A DNA stretch of 64,000 nt from Bifidobacterium breve (GCA_945898065.1 CAMDHH010000002.1:1-64000), one strand, 5' to 3'; counted from the stretch's first letter, positions 10,976 through 21,150 are shown. Notes: generated by a model not told the origin, from the letters alone. Program-made: numbers and translations.

Positions 10976-11856
10976 GACTCAAAAGAGACATACTCAACGC
11001 TACCGTTGAGATCTCCATCGCCAATTCTCTTCTGGATTACTTCAATTGCCTCTGGGTTTTGATCGATTGTAAGAAACTTTCGACCCAACTTATGGGCAAC
11101 TGCTGCTGTAGTTCCACTTCCGGCAAAGAAATCCATAACCCAATCGCCCTCGTTACTACTTGCGTGAATTACTCGGCGCAAAATACCTTCAGGCTTTTGT
11201 GTTGCATAGCCTGTCTTTTCTTTACCTGTTGGCGAAACAATGGTGTGCCACCAAACATCGGTAGGTAATTTTCCTTTTTCTGCCTTTTCAGGAGTAACCA
11301 AACCAGGTGCCATATATGGCTCGCGATCAACGGCCTCATTATTGAAGGTGTAATTCTCTGGATCTTTTACATAGACCAAAATATTGTCATGTTTTGCAGG
11401 CCACTTTTTCTTTGCACGTGCGCCGTAGTCGTATGCCCAGATAATTTCATTGAGGAAACATTCGCGACCAAAGAGGGCATCGAGTAAAACTTTTGCGTAA
11501 TGAACTTCGCGAAAATCTAAATGCAAATAGAGAGTGCCATTTGGCTTGAGAATGCGCCAGGCCTCTTCAAGACGTGGTTCAAGAAATGCCCAGTAATCAA
11601 CAAAGTCATCGTTATACGAAGTAACAATTCCTTTTACGGTTTCATAGCTCTGACCCTTGAAACCAACACGTCCGCCTTCGGTGCTTCGAACAGTTTTGAT
11701 TGCTTGGCGCTTTTGCACTTTGCCTGTATTGAATGGGGGATCTATATAAATTAGATCAATGCAGGCATCAGGCATGGATTTCAAAACTCCAAAATTATCG
11801 CCAAATACAACAGTGCTTGGACCATCGGCTGACCATGGCGTGGAGGTTGATTGCAT
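10972..11856 (-). CDS. Site-specific DNA methyltransferase (N4/N6, beta-type motif order)
   Basis: IDLIYIDPPFNTGK (motif IV DPPF) upstream of C-terminal DFFAGSGTTAAVAHKLGR (motif I); YATQKPEGILRRVI. Confidence 0.95.
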   Translation of the reverse strand: MQSTSTPWSADGPSTVVFGDNFGVLKSMPDACIDLIYIDPPFNTGKVQKRQAIKTVRSTEGGRVGFKGQSYETVKGIVTSYNDDFVDYWAFLEPRLEEAWRILKPNGTLYLHLDFREVHYAKVLLDALFGRECFLNEIIWAYDYGARAKKKWPAKHDNILVYVKDPENYTFNNEAVDREPYMAPGLVTPEKAEKGKLPTDVWWHTIVSPTGKEKTGYATQKPEGILRRVIHASSNEGDWVMDFFAGSGTTAAVAHKLGRKFLTIDQNPEAIEVIQKRIGDGDLNGSVEYVSFES

Positions 11857-11927
11857 TTGCTCACAATATCAGCGCCATACGACAACTAAGGCCATCGGAG
11901 AAGAATTGAACTAAACTATTGCTCACA

Positions 11928-13127
11928 ATGAGGCCAAAAATCTTTTCAAAAGTATTTCACCTATTCGCCGATCGAAAAGTCTGGGTGCGCCAAATTGCAG
12001 TCGCCGGCCTCGCTGGCGCAGTTTCGTGGCAAGTTGGAGATTTACTTATTACAGATGGCGGTGTAGTCGCAGCCATTGTTTGCTCATTGAGTATTCGGGT
12101 TTCATTACATAAATCAATCCGTGAAGGTTTTGGCCAAATTGTTGGAACTGTAATTGGCGCTTCTGTTGCTCTCTTTGCTGTATCTGTCTTCAACATGGGA
12201 TTTATTGCAATCGGTATCACCGTTGTTATGTGCTCTGTTGTTGCCCGAGCGCTACACCTTGGTGAAGTTGCCTCAGTCAACGTTCCAGTAACTGCCCTCA
12301 TTGTTATTGGTCCAGGCCTATCTGGTACGACCGCTCTACATCGCCTTGGTTCCACACTGATCGGTGCTGCAATAGCAATCGTCTTTTCATACTTCTCGCA
12401 TCCGAAGACTCCAGTTGGTCGAGCAATAGATCTAATAACAAATGTGAGTCACAAAGCAGCCAATCTTTTAGCTGAGATGTCTGAAGGTGTTGCTGCTGGC
12501 TACACACAAAAAGAGGCAGGCAATTGGTTAGCGAAGGCTCGTTTACTCATTGAAGACATTCCAGCCCTTCGCTCTCAATCTGTTGAAGCACGTGGACATG
12601 CACGGTGGTTTCCAACTGCCGAAAAAGATGAAGCAGAAGATGTCTATATCCGTGGAATCGCCTTGGAACATACCGTTGTTCAAGTTCGAACTATTGCGCG
12701 CACGCTCTTTGATTCAGCAGTCAGTGGTGGAATTGCAGATTCAACAAAGAAGCAAATAGCCGTGGCACTCTCTGCTGCTAGTTTTGCAATCTCATCTAAG
12801 TTTGACGAAGAAAATTTCAGCGCTGATGATTCAAATCAGAGTGCGACTGAGGATGCTCGAGAAGCAGGAGCCGCCCTTGCAGAATCCTTGATCGAAGATG
12901 CTAAAGATGCTGACCAAGAACAGATTGTTCGTGGCCTTTCCATGGTCGCCAATATCGACCGAATTGCTGATTCTCTGGATCAAAATTCACCAGCACTCAA
13001 AGATGTATCAACACCGGATGAACCTTCTCAACAAAAGGTAATGGCAATCTCACCTATTGATCAGACCTTAAATTTGAGTAAACGGGTTAGAAGGAGTTTC
13101 AAAAAACTCTTTGGTAAGTATTTCTGA
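11928..13127 (+). CDS. FUSC-like/aromatic acid exporter family membrane protein
   Basis: Hydrophobic N-terminal half with VRQIAVAGLAGAVSWQVGD, GFGQIVGTVIGASVALF; charged C-terminal half. Confidence 0.7.
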   Translation: MRPKIFSKVFHLFADRKVWVRQIAVAGLAGAVSWQVGDLLITDGGVVAAIVCSLSIRVSLHKSIREGFGQIVGTVIGASVALFAVSVFNMGFIAIGITVVMCSVVARALHLGEVASVNVPVTALIVIGPGLSGTTALHRLGSTLIGAAIAIVFSYFSHPKTPVGRAIDLITNVSHKAANLLAEMSEGVAAGYTQKEAGNWLAKARLLIEDIPALRSQSVEARGHARWFPTAEKDEAEDVYIRGIALEHTVVQVRTIARTLFDSAVSGGIADSTKKQIAVALSAASFAISSKFDEENFSADDSNQSATEDAREAGAALAESLIEDAKDADQEQIVRGLSMVANIDRIADSLDQNSPALKDVSTPDEPSQQKVMAISPIDQTLNLSKRVRRSFKKLFGKYF

Positions 13128-13183
13128 CCATTTTATTAGCTCTTTTATCTTTACATATCCAAGCGAGGTATTAGTATTATCAA

Positions 13184-14029
13184 ATGAAATCTCCTGTGCA
13201 TATATATAAGAGCAAATCAGATGGTTGGATCATAAATCAGGGAGAAGAGAATAAATCTTTGGATATCTCTCTTTCACAACTATTGCAATTGAATATAGAG
13301 GATGCACGCAAACATATTTCTAAAGCAAGTAAAGAAGTCTCACCGATAGCGCACCGTGACCATCTTGCTCCAATTGACGATAATCAAGAAGTATGGGCAT
13401 GCGGAGTTACTTATCTGCGAAGCAAGGTAGGCCGAATGGAAGAGTCTGATCTCCCCGATCTTTATAGTCGCGTCTATGATGCAGCAAGGCCAGAGATATT
13501 CTTCAAAAGTTCTGGTTGGCGTGCAGTGGGAAATAAAGAGGCTGTAGGAATTCGCGCAGATTCTGGGTGGGATGTTCCTGAAGGCGAAGTTGGTTTAGTC
13601 GTTAATGCACATGGAGAAATATTTGGATATGTGATTGGCAACGATATGAGTTCGCGCTCTATCGAAGGTGAGAATGCGCTCTATTTACCTCAGGCAAAAT
13701 GCTATGAAAAATCTTGCGCACTGGGTCCCTACATCGTTCCTGCGTGGGAAATAGATGAAGCAGTCTTTCCTATCAAAGTAAGCATCAAGCGAGACGGTTC
13801 AGAAGTTTTCACAGGTGAGACTTCTAGCGGCCAGATGAAACGCAACTTTCCTGAATTAGTTGAATGGCTCTTCAAGACGCTACCAATGCCCGAAGGTGCA
13901 ATTGTCCTTACCGGCACCGGTGTTGTTCCAGATAGTTCATTCACTCTTAACATCGGTGATGTTGTAGATATTTCAATTCAGTCACTGGGAACATTGAGTA
14001 ATCATGTCGTTTCAGTAGGAAGTAAATAG
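13184..14029 (+). CDS. Fumarylacetoacetate-hydrolase family protein (2-keto-3-deoxy-sugar-acid dehydratase-like)
   Basis: EIFFKSSGWRAVG, VPEGEVGLVVNAHGEIFGYVIGNDMSSRSIEGENALYLPQAKCY, LTGTGVVPDSSFTLNIGD. Confidence 0.85.
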   Translation: MKSPVHIYKSKSDGWIINQGEENKSLDISLSQLLQLNIEDARKHISKASKEVSPIAHRDHLAPIDDNQEVWACGVTYLRSKVGRMEESDLPDLYSRVYDAARPEIFFKSSGWRAVGNKEAVGIRADSGWDVPEGEVGLVVNAHGEIFGYVIGNDMSSRSIEGENALYLPQAKCYEKSCALGPYIVPAWEIDEAVFPIKVSIKRDGSEVFTGETSSGQMKRNFPELVEWLFKTLPMPEGAIVLTGTGVVPDSSFTLNIGDVVDISIQSLGTLSNHVVSVGSK

Positions 14030-15463
14030 ATGAACTCCTCAACGGATACCGCTGTAAAGGATGCAGTTGCTGCGTGGAAGATTTATCGAACTTGGAAGCC
14101 CCAGAGAATCATTGAACTTCTCCATGCAATTGCAGATCAATTAGATGGGGCTAAAGAGCATTTAGTCCCCGTTGCGATGGCAGAGACTCACTTGCCACAA
14201 GCACGACTTGAGGGAGAAGTAGGACGCGCATCAGGTCAATTTAGATTAATGGCACAAGCTGTAGCAGATTCAACATATTTAGAGATTGTTATTGATAAAG
14301 AAAATTTAGCCCTAACTCCACCCCGGCCAGAACTTCGCTCCATGACAATGCCTTTGGGAGTTGTAGGAATATTTGGCGCAAGTAATTTTCCATTTGCCTT
14401 TGGTGTCGCAGGTGGAGATACAGCATCAGCTCTTGCGGCGGGATGCGCAGTTGTAATTAAAATAAATCCGGGCCACCCAGAAGTCTCTACGATGGTTGGA
14501 GAACTGATGGTCCGAGCAGCGAATTCTGTCGGTGCACCAAAAGGATTGATTTCGATTATCAGTGGGCTAGAGGCTGGAATGGAATTGGTAAAACATAAAG
14601 ATCTACGCGCAGTTGCATTTACTGGTTCCACGCACGGTGGCCGCGCACTCTTTGATGCAATCAATGCACGAGAAATTCCTATTCCTTTTTATGGCGAACT
14701 AGGCGGACTCAATCCTATGTTTGTAACGCAGAGTGCAATCAATGCGCGCGCAAAAGCAATTGCAGAGGGATTTCTAGCCTCGATTACTTTAGGTGCAGGG
14801 CAATTTTGCACCAAGCCAGGCTTCCTAATTGCTGTTGGAGCAAGTGCTCTCAATAAAGAGTTGTCACTATTAGTTGCAGCAGCATCACCTCAGAAGATGT
14901 TGAATCAACGAACTCAGGGGCTCCATGATTCAATCAGAGATGAAATGCTCAGCGTTCAAGGAATGAAACTTGTGGCTTCGAGCAAGTCAGATGCTGTAGA
15001 TGCATCAGTGACTGTGATGACAATTAGCGCGCAAGATTTCCTCAAGAATAAAGAAGGTGCAATGCGTGAAGTCTTCGGTCCAACAGCTGTTGTCATTGAT
15101 TGTGCTTCCAAAGAAGAACTTATCGCTATCGCTCGATCATTTTCGGGAACACTTGCTAGCGGAATTCATGGTGAAGAGAATGATTCAACGTTACCTGCCG
15201 AGTTGCTTTCAATTCTGGAAGATATTTCGGGACGCATCGTTTGGAATCAGTGGCCAACAGGACTAGCAGTTACCTGGGCAATGCATCACGGTGGTCCGTA
15301 TCCTGCGTCCACGAATCCACTCTTTACATCGGTGGGCGCGCGAGCACTACTTCGCTTTAGGCGTCCAATCGTTTATCAGAATTTCCCAGATGTCTTGCTT
15401 CCAGCACCACTTCATAGTGATTCGCCTGAATTGAAAAGCGCGCGAATCGATGGGAAGCGCTAA
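14030..15463 (+). CDS. Aldehyde dehydrogenase (alpha-ketoglutaric-semialdehyde-dehydrogenase-like)
   Basis: LGVVGIFGASNFPFAFGVAGGDTASALAAGCAVVIKINPGHP, AFTGSTHGGRALF, GELGGLNP, LGAGQFCTKPG; start immediately follows FAH stop. Confidence 0.88.
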   Translation: MNSSTDTAVKDAVAAWKIYRTWKPQRIIELLHAIADQLDGAKEHLVPVAMAETHLPQARLEGEVGRASGQFRLMAQAVADSTYLEIVIDKENLALTPPRPELRSMTMPLGVVGIFGASNFPFAFGVAGGDTASALAAGCAVVIKINPGHPEVSTMVGELMVRAANSVGAPKGLISIISGLEAGMELVKHKDLRAVAFTGSTHGGRALFDAINAREIPIPFYGELGGLNPMFVTQSAINARAKAIAEGFLASITLGAGQFCTKPGFLIAVGASALNKELSLLVAAASPQKMLNQRTQGLHDSIRDEMLSVQGMKLVASSKSDAVDASVTVMTISAQDFLKNKEGAMREVFGPTAVVIDCASKEELIAIARSFSGTLASGIHGEENDSTLPAELLSILEDISGRIVWNQWPTGLAVTWAMHHGGPYPASTNPLFTSVGARALLRFRRPIVYQNFPDVLLPAPLHSDSPELKSARIDGKR

Positions 15464-16569
15464 GGCAAAATAACTTGCCTGACAACTTCACCACCATGGA
15501 GTGCATCCATTGCTTCATTTACTTCACTCATGGGACGAGTGAGAGAAACTAATTTCTCAACTGGTAATTTTCCTTCTCGCCAATATTGAACGAATTCGGG
15601 AATATCTTTACGCGGATCACCTGATCCCATATACGAGCCTTGAAGAGTCTTTACTTCAGTAACCAAAGATGCAGCGGGAATACCAAGAAGGGCTGAAGGA
15701 TCTGGTAATCCAATTGTTGTTACTACACCACCTCTAATAGTCATTTCATATGCTTGTTGCAGTGCTTCTACGCGTCCAACAGTTTCGATTGAATAATCGA
15801 CACCATCTTTTACATATTCGCGCACGTTATCCGTCGGTGCTATCGCGATATCGGCACCTAATTCCAGTGCCAATTCACGTTTCATTGCAACTGGGTCTAT
15901 TGCAATAATGGGGGATGCCTTGGAAATAACAGCGCCTATGAGTGCTGCAAGTCCAACTCCACCAAGGCCCCAAATTCCCACCGATGCACCTGATGGAACT
16001 TTTGCTCCATTTCTTACCGCACCAATTCCTGTTAGAAGTGCACAACCAAATATTGCAGTGCTTGAAAGTGGTAGATCAGATGGAATTTTTACAAGTGAGC
16101 GTCTATCCAGCACCATATGTTGGCTGTAGCAAGAAACTCCGTTGTAGTGATGAATTAGTTTACCGTTGAATGAGATGCGCGATCCACCACGCGACATTTC
16201 ACCTCTAACATTTGCTGCTGAACCGACTGAACAATATGCAGGGATTCCATGTAGACATTGTCTGCACTCTCCGCAGGGCGGCATAAAAATGATTGAGACT
16301 GTGTCACCAATTTTTAGATCTTTGACTCCAGCGCCAAGTTCTTCAACCACCCCAACACCTTCGTGACCACCGATGAGTGGAATAGGTCTTGGACGCGATC
16401 CATTGACAATAGATAAATCAGAATGACAAATACCCGCACCTGTTATGCGTAGAAGTACTTCTCCTTCGCGGGGCTTCTCTAAATCAATTTCAACAAGTTC
16501 AAAAGGTTTTGACTGGGCATAAGGCATGGGAAGTCCATTTTTCATAAGAAGAGCCGCAACAGTTTTCAT
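15460..16569 (-). CDS. Zinc-dependent alcohol dehydrogenase (MDR superfamily)
   Basis: GAGICHSDLSIVNG, GHEGVGVVEELGAGV, PPCGECRQCLHGIPAYC, GLGGVGLAALIGA. Confidence 0.92.
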   Translation of the reverse strand: MKTVAALLMKNGLPMPYAQSKPFELVEIDLEKPREGEVLLRITGAGICHSDLSIVNGSRPRPIPLIGGHEGVGVVEELGAGVKDLKIGDTVSIIFMPPCGECRQCLHGIPAYCSVGSAANVRGEMSRGGSRISFNGKLIHHYNGVSCYSQHMVLDRRSLVKIPSDLPLSSTAIFGCALLTGIGAVRNGAKVPSGASVGIWGLGGVGLAALIGAVISKASPIIAIDPVAMKRELALELGADIAIAPTDNVREYVKDGVDYSIETVGRVEALQQAYEMTIRGGVVTTIGLPDPSALLGIPAASLVTEVKTLQGSYMGSGDPRKDIPEFVQYWREGKLPVEKLVSLTRPMSEVNEAMDALHGGEVVRQVILP

Positions 16570-16591
16570 AAAATATCTAACTTCCCATCAC

Positions 16592-17644
16592 CTAGAGTTG
16601 AACACCAATTTGTCTGCGAATCTCTTCGCCAATTCCAATAATTGCAACTGTTTGCTCATGTGTGTGCAAGGGAGATTCAAGCAATCCTTCAGAGACATAT
16701 TTAGATAAATAGTTTGCCTGATATGCAAGACCTTCATGGCCAACAACACCTGTTTGATCTTTCCAGTTTGGTCCCTTGCCATTGAATACTGCTTCGCGAA
16801 GACCAAGCCCAGATGGAGTAAAAAAGGGTGAATCAATAAGTAGAACGCCTTCAGTACCCGATACAGATGCACGAGTTGGAACATGGCTATAACCAGTTGT
16901 TGTAATAACGGCTCGAGCACCTGATTCGTATTCAAATACAGCAGATGCCATCGCCTCTGAATGTGGACTATGTAATTGACCTGTTGCGCTAATTTTCTTT
17001 GGTAATCCAAGAATCGATTCAGTAAATGCAATCGGGTAGATACCCATATCTTGAACAATGCTCGCACCCGGTAGCCACAAACGCGCAACATCGCGAGCAT
17101 CTTGGCCAAAGTCAGCTTGGATCAATTCAATCTTGCCCAGTAATCCACGTTCGAACATTTGGCGCATCATGTCGGCCTGTGGCAAATAACGAGTCCACAT
17201 TGCCTCCATTGCAAAGACATTTGCCTTCTTTGCAGCCTCATACAAAGTCTTTGATTCAGCCTTACTAATTGTCGAAGGTTTTTCAATGAGTAGATGCTTG
17301 CCAGCATTTATCGCAATGAGGGAATCCGCAAGGTGAGTATTTGGCAAAGTGGCAATGTAAATAACATCGATATCTTTTTGGCCGCAAAGCTCTTCATAAG
17401 AGTTATAGGTCATATCAACCCCATGTTTTGCAGCAAGTATTGCTGCCTTACCTGGGGTCTTTGATGCAATACCCATTACTTGTTGTTTCGTGTGTTTCTT
17501 GAGCGTATTGATAAAGACATCAGCAATATCGCCAGCCCCAACAATTCCCCATCGAAGTGATGGAACAGAAGCAGGATCTAGGAGCCTAGCCTTTGGAAAG
17601 TCGGACTCAGAGAAATTCTTTACAACATCTGAAAACATAGCCAT
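16592..17644 (-). CDS. Gfo/Idh/MocA family oxidoreductase
   Basis: RWGIVGAGDIADVFINTLKKH, DVIYIATLPNTHLADSLIAINAGKHLLIEKPSTIS. Confidence 0.92.
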   Translation of the reverse strand: MAMFSDVVKNFSESDFPKARLLDPASVPSLRWGIVGAGDIADVFINTLKKHTKQQVMGIASKTPGKAAILAAKHGVDMTYNSYEELCGQKDIDVIYIATLPNTHLADSLIAINAGKHLLIEKPSTISKAESKTLYEAAKKANVFAMEAMWTRYLPQADMMRQMFERGLLGKIELIQADFGQDARDVARLWLPGASIVQDMGIYPIAFTESILGLPKKISATGQLHSPHSEAMASAVFEYESGARAVITTTGYSHVPTRASVSGTEGVLLIDSPFFTPSGLGLREAVFNGKGPNWKDQTGVVGHEGLAYQANYLSKYVSEGLLESPLHTHEQTVAIIGIGEEIRRQIGVQL

Positions 17645-17672
17645 GAGATGAGCCTATTGCCTAAAAAAGAAT

Positions 17673-20369
17673 TTAGGGAGTAACAGTAAATCCATCGAAA
17701 TTGAAGTCTGCTCCATAGGAATTTTCAATATAGATCGGCCCCGATGTCGCACCACTTTGCACCACGGCGGTAACCGAAGTTGGACTCACTCCTGTAACAC
17801 TTGCCATATCCTCAAAGTTCAACCGGACCACAGTGACTCCGTTGAGTCCTGTGCCAGTGATAGTAATGGTTGTTCCAACTGGGCCTGATGAAGGTGTGAA
17901 ACTTGAAATTGAAGGCGATGCCGTTGCGTTCTTGCTCCACGGAGTTCCACCACCTGTTATGACAATTCCATGACTAGAGCTAGTTGATGGCGTTGAAGCC
18001 GTAGTTAGCACTTCGTAAGTTCTAAAAGTGATTGTTACGCTCGAGCTCTTCGCGTTGTAATTTGTGCTCTGCTCTCTCGTGAAAGCAACTATGCACGTTC
18101 CTGCCGATGTTGCGATCAATACAGTGAGGGTAATAGAACAGCCAGAGGCCGTGCCACCCGTTACAAGATAGGAAACATTTCCCGTTCCACTACCACCAGA
18201 TACGTAGAGAGAATACGAATTGCCAACAACAGCCTCAGCAGTTGAGTAGTTCAAGAACCCAGAATCTTCGGCGCGATTGATAGTTAGAACGCCGCTTACG
18301 TAGTTGATAGCTGCGTAATTTCCTTGATGAGAATCTGTCAGCGTCACCGCACTTGGCACTATGTAATACGTGCCGGCATTAGTTGGAATAGATGCAGAAG
18401 TCGTTGCTGTATCAACGCCATATTGATAGGTAATTGCTGTCACCGTATCACCTGCTAATAAACCACTGGCCGAGTAGGAATTCGTCAGAGATATTCCAGA
18501 GGGCGAATAAGTAAAGGCGTTCGGCGTTGCCACCGTTATCGTGATCGCAGCCGCCGTTGAAACACTAATAACTATCGCTAACGAAGCGGTAGCACTGAGA
18601 GAATCCACCGCATTGATACTTACAGAATACGTACCCGTCGTCGCACCGGCTCCAACCCGTAAGACGGCAACATTTGCAGTCGAGGTATCGATTGAGATAT
18701 TTGTTTCACCTGTCAGGTTTGTCAGAGTTAGTGTTTTATTTCCAGTACCTAAAGTGGCAGTTATCGTATCTGTGGCAACAACTCCGTAGATTTTTGTGAC
18801 GGATTCAGTAGCTGGGGTGAGAGTAATCGCTTGTGCAACGGTTACAGTAATTACGAAGGTAGAACTAATTGATGATGCATCTCTTGCCGTAACCGTTTCT
18901 ATATAAACACCAGAGGCAGTCGAAATTCCAACGGTAAGAACAGCTGTATTAGCGGTTTGTGTATCGATTGTGATTCCAGCAGGACCATTTCCAGTCAAGG
19001 TAAAACTAATCGGCGTGTTACTCGATGTTGCAGTGACCGTGTCGTATGCAATCTTGCCACTAGTGGCCAATAATGATTGCGTGGTTCCGGTTAGAACTGG
19101 GGGAGCAAAGTATGTATACGCTGAAGTTGCAGTAACAGATCCCGATGGATTTGTAATGACAATATTTTGAGCACCAGCAGTTCCCGCAGGCGTAGTAATG
19201 GCAACAGTTGTCGCTGTAATTGTTTCAAGAGTTGCTGCAACACCACCCACTGTGATACTCGTGGTTCCCGTTAGATTTGTTCCAGTAATTACCGTAGAGG
19301 TTCCACCCAAAGTTGAACCAGCACTTACCGAAATTGAGCTGTAAGTTGGTGGCGTAGGTGTTGTATACGCAACGATGATTATTCCTGACCCACCGGCTCC
19401 TGCTGGATCATTACTGCCCGCCCAACCGGAACCACCACCTCCACCACCTGTATTAGCAGTTCCAGCATTTCCTGTGCGTGCCGATGAAAGAGTTGTGCAA
19501 TTGGTGCGGCAGGTTCCCGCAAGATTATCTTTGCTTCCTCCGGCTCCTCCGCCACCACTTCCGCCGTTTCCTCCTTTGTCATCCCATGACCCACCCCCAC
19601 CTCCACCGGCATAGGATGTTGCTACCCCTGTAATCGAATAAGAAAGTCCGTCGCCACCTTTACCAGCTGTATTAACTGCGTCATCCCAATTGCTTCCAGC
19701 TACTCCCGCACCACCACCACCACCACCTTGTTGAGAACCAGTCACAATTTTTCCACCGGCATACCCTTGCAAAGTGGTTCCTGAACCAGTGCCCGCGCCA
19801 CCATTTGGTCGAGGCGACATTCCGTTTCCATAACCACCACCACCTCCAGAACCACCTAGTTGTGCTGTGTTTGTATTGTTGCGACTATTTCCACCACCAC
19901 CACCAATGGCTGTGTATTGAGTTCCTGATGCAAGTCTCAAATAACTATCGCCACCATTTACGCCTCTGCCGGTTGTTTGACTTGAAAAAGGAGTACTAAG
20001 ACTCGTTGCACCTGTTCCACCTGCACCAACGACAATCGTGTGAATGTTTCCAGGAGTAACAGATATGGCAGCACCATTGGGAGTTTTAGGCGTTTCGGTT
20101 CCGTAATAGAGCAAACCACCTGCTCCACCTCCACCTGCAACGTCAAATCCACCGCCACCACCACCTGCAACGATGAGTGTGATTATGGTTGTGACACCTG
20201 TTGGAACAGTCCAATCACAAGTAGTTACAGTCGTAAATTTAACAACTGTAAATACACCTGATGTTGAAGTAGTTGGCGAGCATGCAACTGCATTTGCTTT
20301 TTCGCTTAGAGATAAAGAAGAAAGTAGCGTTGAGCAAACAACTACAAATATTCTTAGTCGACTCGACAT
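17673..20369 (-). CDS. Secreted glycine-rich surface protein with IPT/TIG-like and MBG-like repeats
   Basis: Signal peptide MSSRLRIFVVVCSTLLSSLSLSEKANA; long GGGGG-rich segment; TIG-like PSISSFTPSSGPVGTTITITGTGLNGV; MBG-like SGVLTINRAED. Confidence 0.8.
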   Translation of the reverse strand: MSSRLRIFVVVCSTLLSSLSLSEKANAVACSPTTSTSGVFTVVKFTTVTTCDWTVPTGVTTIITLIVAGGGGGGFDVAGGGGAGGLLYYGTETPKTPNGAAISVTPGNIHTIVVGAGGTGATSLSTPFSSQTTGRGVNGGDSYLRLASGTQYTAIGGGGGNSRNNTNTAQLGGSGGGGGYGNGMSPRPNGGAGTGSGTTLQGYAGGKIVTGSQQGGGGGGAGVAGSNWDDAVNTAGKGGDGLSYSITGVATSYAGGGGGGSWDDKGGNGGSGGGGAGGSKDNLAGTCRTNCTTLSSARTGNAGTANTGGGGGGSGWAGSNDPAGAGGSGIIIVAYTTPTPPTYSSISVSAGSTLGGTSTVITGTNLTGTTSITVGGVAATLETITATTVAITTPAGTAGAQNIVITNPSGSVTATSAYTYFAPPVLTGTTQSLLATSGKIAYDTVTATSSNTPISFTLTGNGPAGITIDTQTANTAVLTVGISTASGVYIETVTARDASSISSTFVITVTVAQAITLTPATESVTKIYGVVATDTITATLGTGNKTLTLTNLTGETNISIDTSTANVAVLRVGAGATTGTYSVSINAVDSLSATASLAIVISVSTAAAITITVATPNAFTYSPSGISLTNSYSASGLLAGDTVTAITYQYGVDTATTSASIPTNAGTYYIVPSAVTLTDSHQGNYAAINYVSGVLTINRAEDSGFLNYSTAEAVVGNSYSLYVSGGSGTGNVSYLVTGGTASGCSITLTVLIATSAGTCIVAFTREQSTNYNAKSSSVTITFRTYEVLTTASTPSTSSSHGIVITGGGTPWSKNATASPSISSFTPSSGPVGTTITITGTGLNGVTVVRLNFEDMASVTGVSPTSVTAVVQSGATSGPIYIENSYGADFNFDGFTVTP

Positions 20370-20388
20370 CCTCAACGACTGCATCTAT

Positions 20389-21024
20389 CTAACCCGCAAG
20401 GGAACTCTCAAAGTTCACACCCGTTACGTCAGCCATACGCGCTAAAGGATAAGCAAAGACCAACGTATAAACAGATGTGGCTGTTGTGTAGTTCAGATAT
20501 TGATAAGCATTAGCTCTACCAATGTTTTGACCGTTACCATCGATAATTGTTAGGGCAAGGGATCGCGCAGTATCGGCATTGCTATTGACTGTTAGAAGTG
20601 CCCTAGAGACTACGAGTGAACCAGTATCTGTAAAGATAGGAAGAGCGGTAGTGGTCTCATTATTAGTAAGTGTGAATTTTATATTCTTACCCGAACAACG
20701 CTGGGTATCAAGGCCAGAAATCTGAATACTCTTTACGCGCGACTCTGATGTGTATGAATCACCATTGATGCTAGTTCCTGAATATGTTGAAGAAGACGGG
20801 TTGAGTTGTATTCCAACCCATGTATCGCAGGCAACGACTTGGAAGTAGCCTTGTCCGAATTCCACTCCAGCATCTGGCCCCAGAGTAATACGCTGCGCTA
20901 AAACGGTTCCGAATGTGGCAAATGCTAGAAGTATGCAGCCGATGATAAAACTTGGACTCTTGAGAAATGCATTACGGTCTACATTTTCAGAGTGCTCATC
21001 TTGGTATTTTCCCAAGTGTGTCAC
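20389..21024 (-). CDS. Exported protein of unknown function, probable operon partner of the glycine-rich surface protein
   Basis: Single N-terminal TM (PSFIIGCILLAFATFGTVLA) followed by QRITLGPDAGVEFGQGYFQVVACDTWVGIQL; same strand, 19-nt gap to next gene. Confidence 0.65.
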   Translation of the reverse strand: MTHLGKYQDEHSENVDRNAFLKSPSFIIGCILLAFATFGTVLAQRITLGPDAGVEFGQGYFQVVACDTWVGIQLNPSSSTYSGTSINGDSYTSESRVKSIQISGLDTQRCSGKNIKFTLTNNETTTALPIFTDTGSLVVSRALLTVNSNADTARSLALTIIDGNGQNIGRANAYQYLNYTTATSVYTLVFAYPLARMADVTGVNFESSLAG

Positions 21025-21150
21025 CCCGTCCGATGTGATATATCACGATTACAAAAGATTGACTAAGTCGAATTGTAACGGATGAGAACTTTTTGCCTCG
21101 ACTAGATGGCAATATTGACCGAACATTGAGAGCCCATTTATTATCTGCGC

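Noticed and set aside
10972-11856. Assignment of the methyltransferase as CcrM (GANTC) cell-cycle methylase
   Set aside because: Motif order fits, but recognition specificity cannot be inferred from sequence by eye, and a convergent candidate nuclease makes an R-M role more likely.
19375-19614. ORFs on both strands within the glycine-rich region (Pro-rich + strand, Glu-rich - strand)
   Set aside because: By-products of GGN/CCN codon repetition inside the 17673..20369 gene; no independent start/RBS support.
19380-20170. Repetitive CCACCA/GGTGGT pattern as possible CRISPR or tandem-repeat array
   Set aside because: Irregular in-frame Gly codon low-complexity, no conserved repeat/spacer unit.
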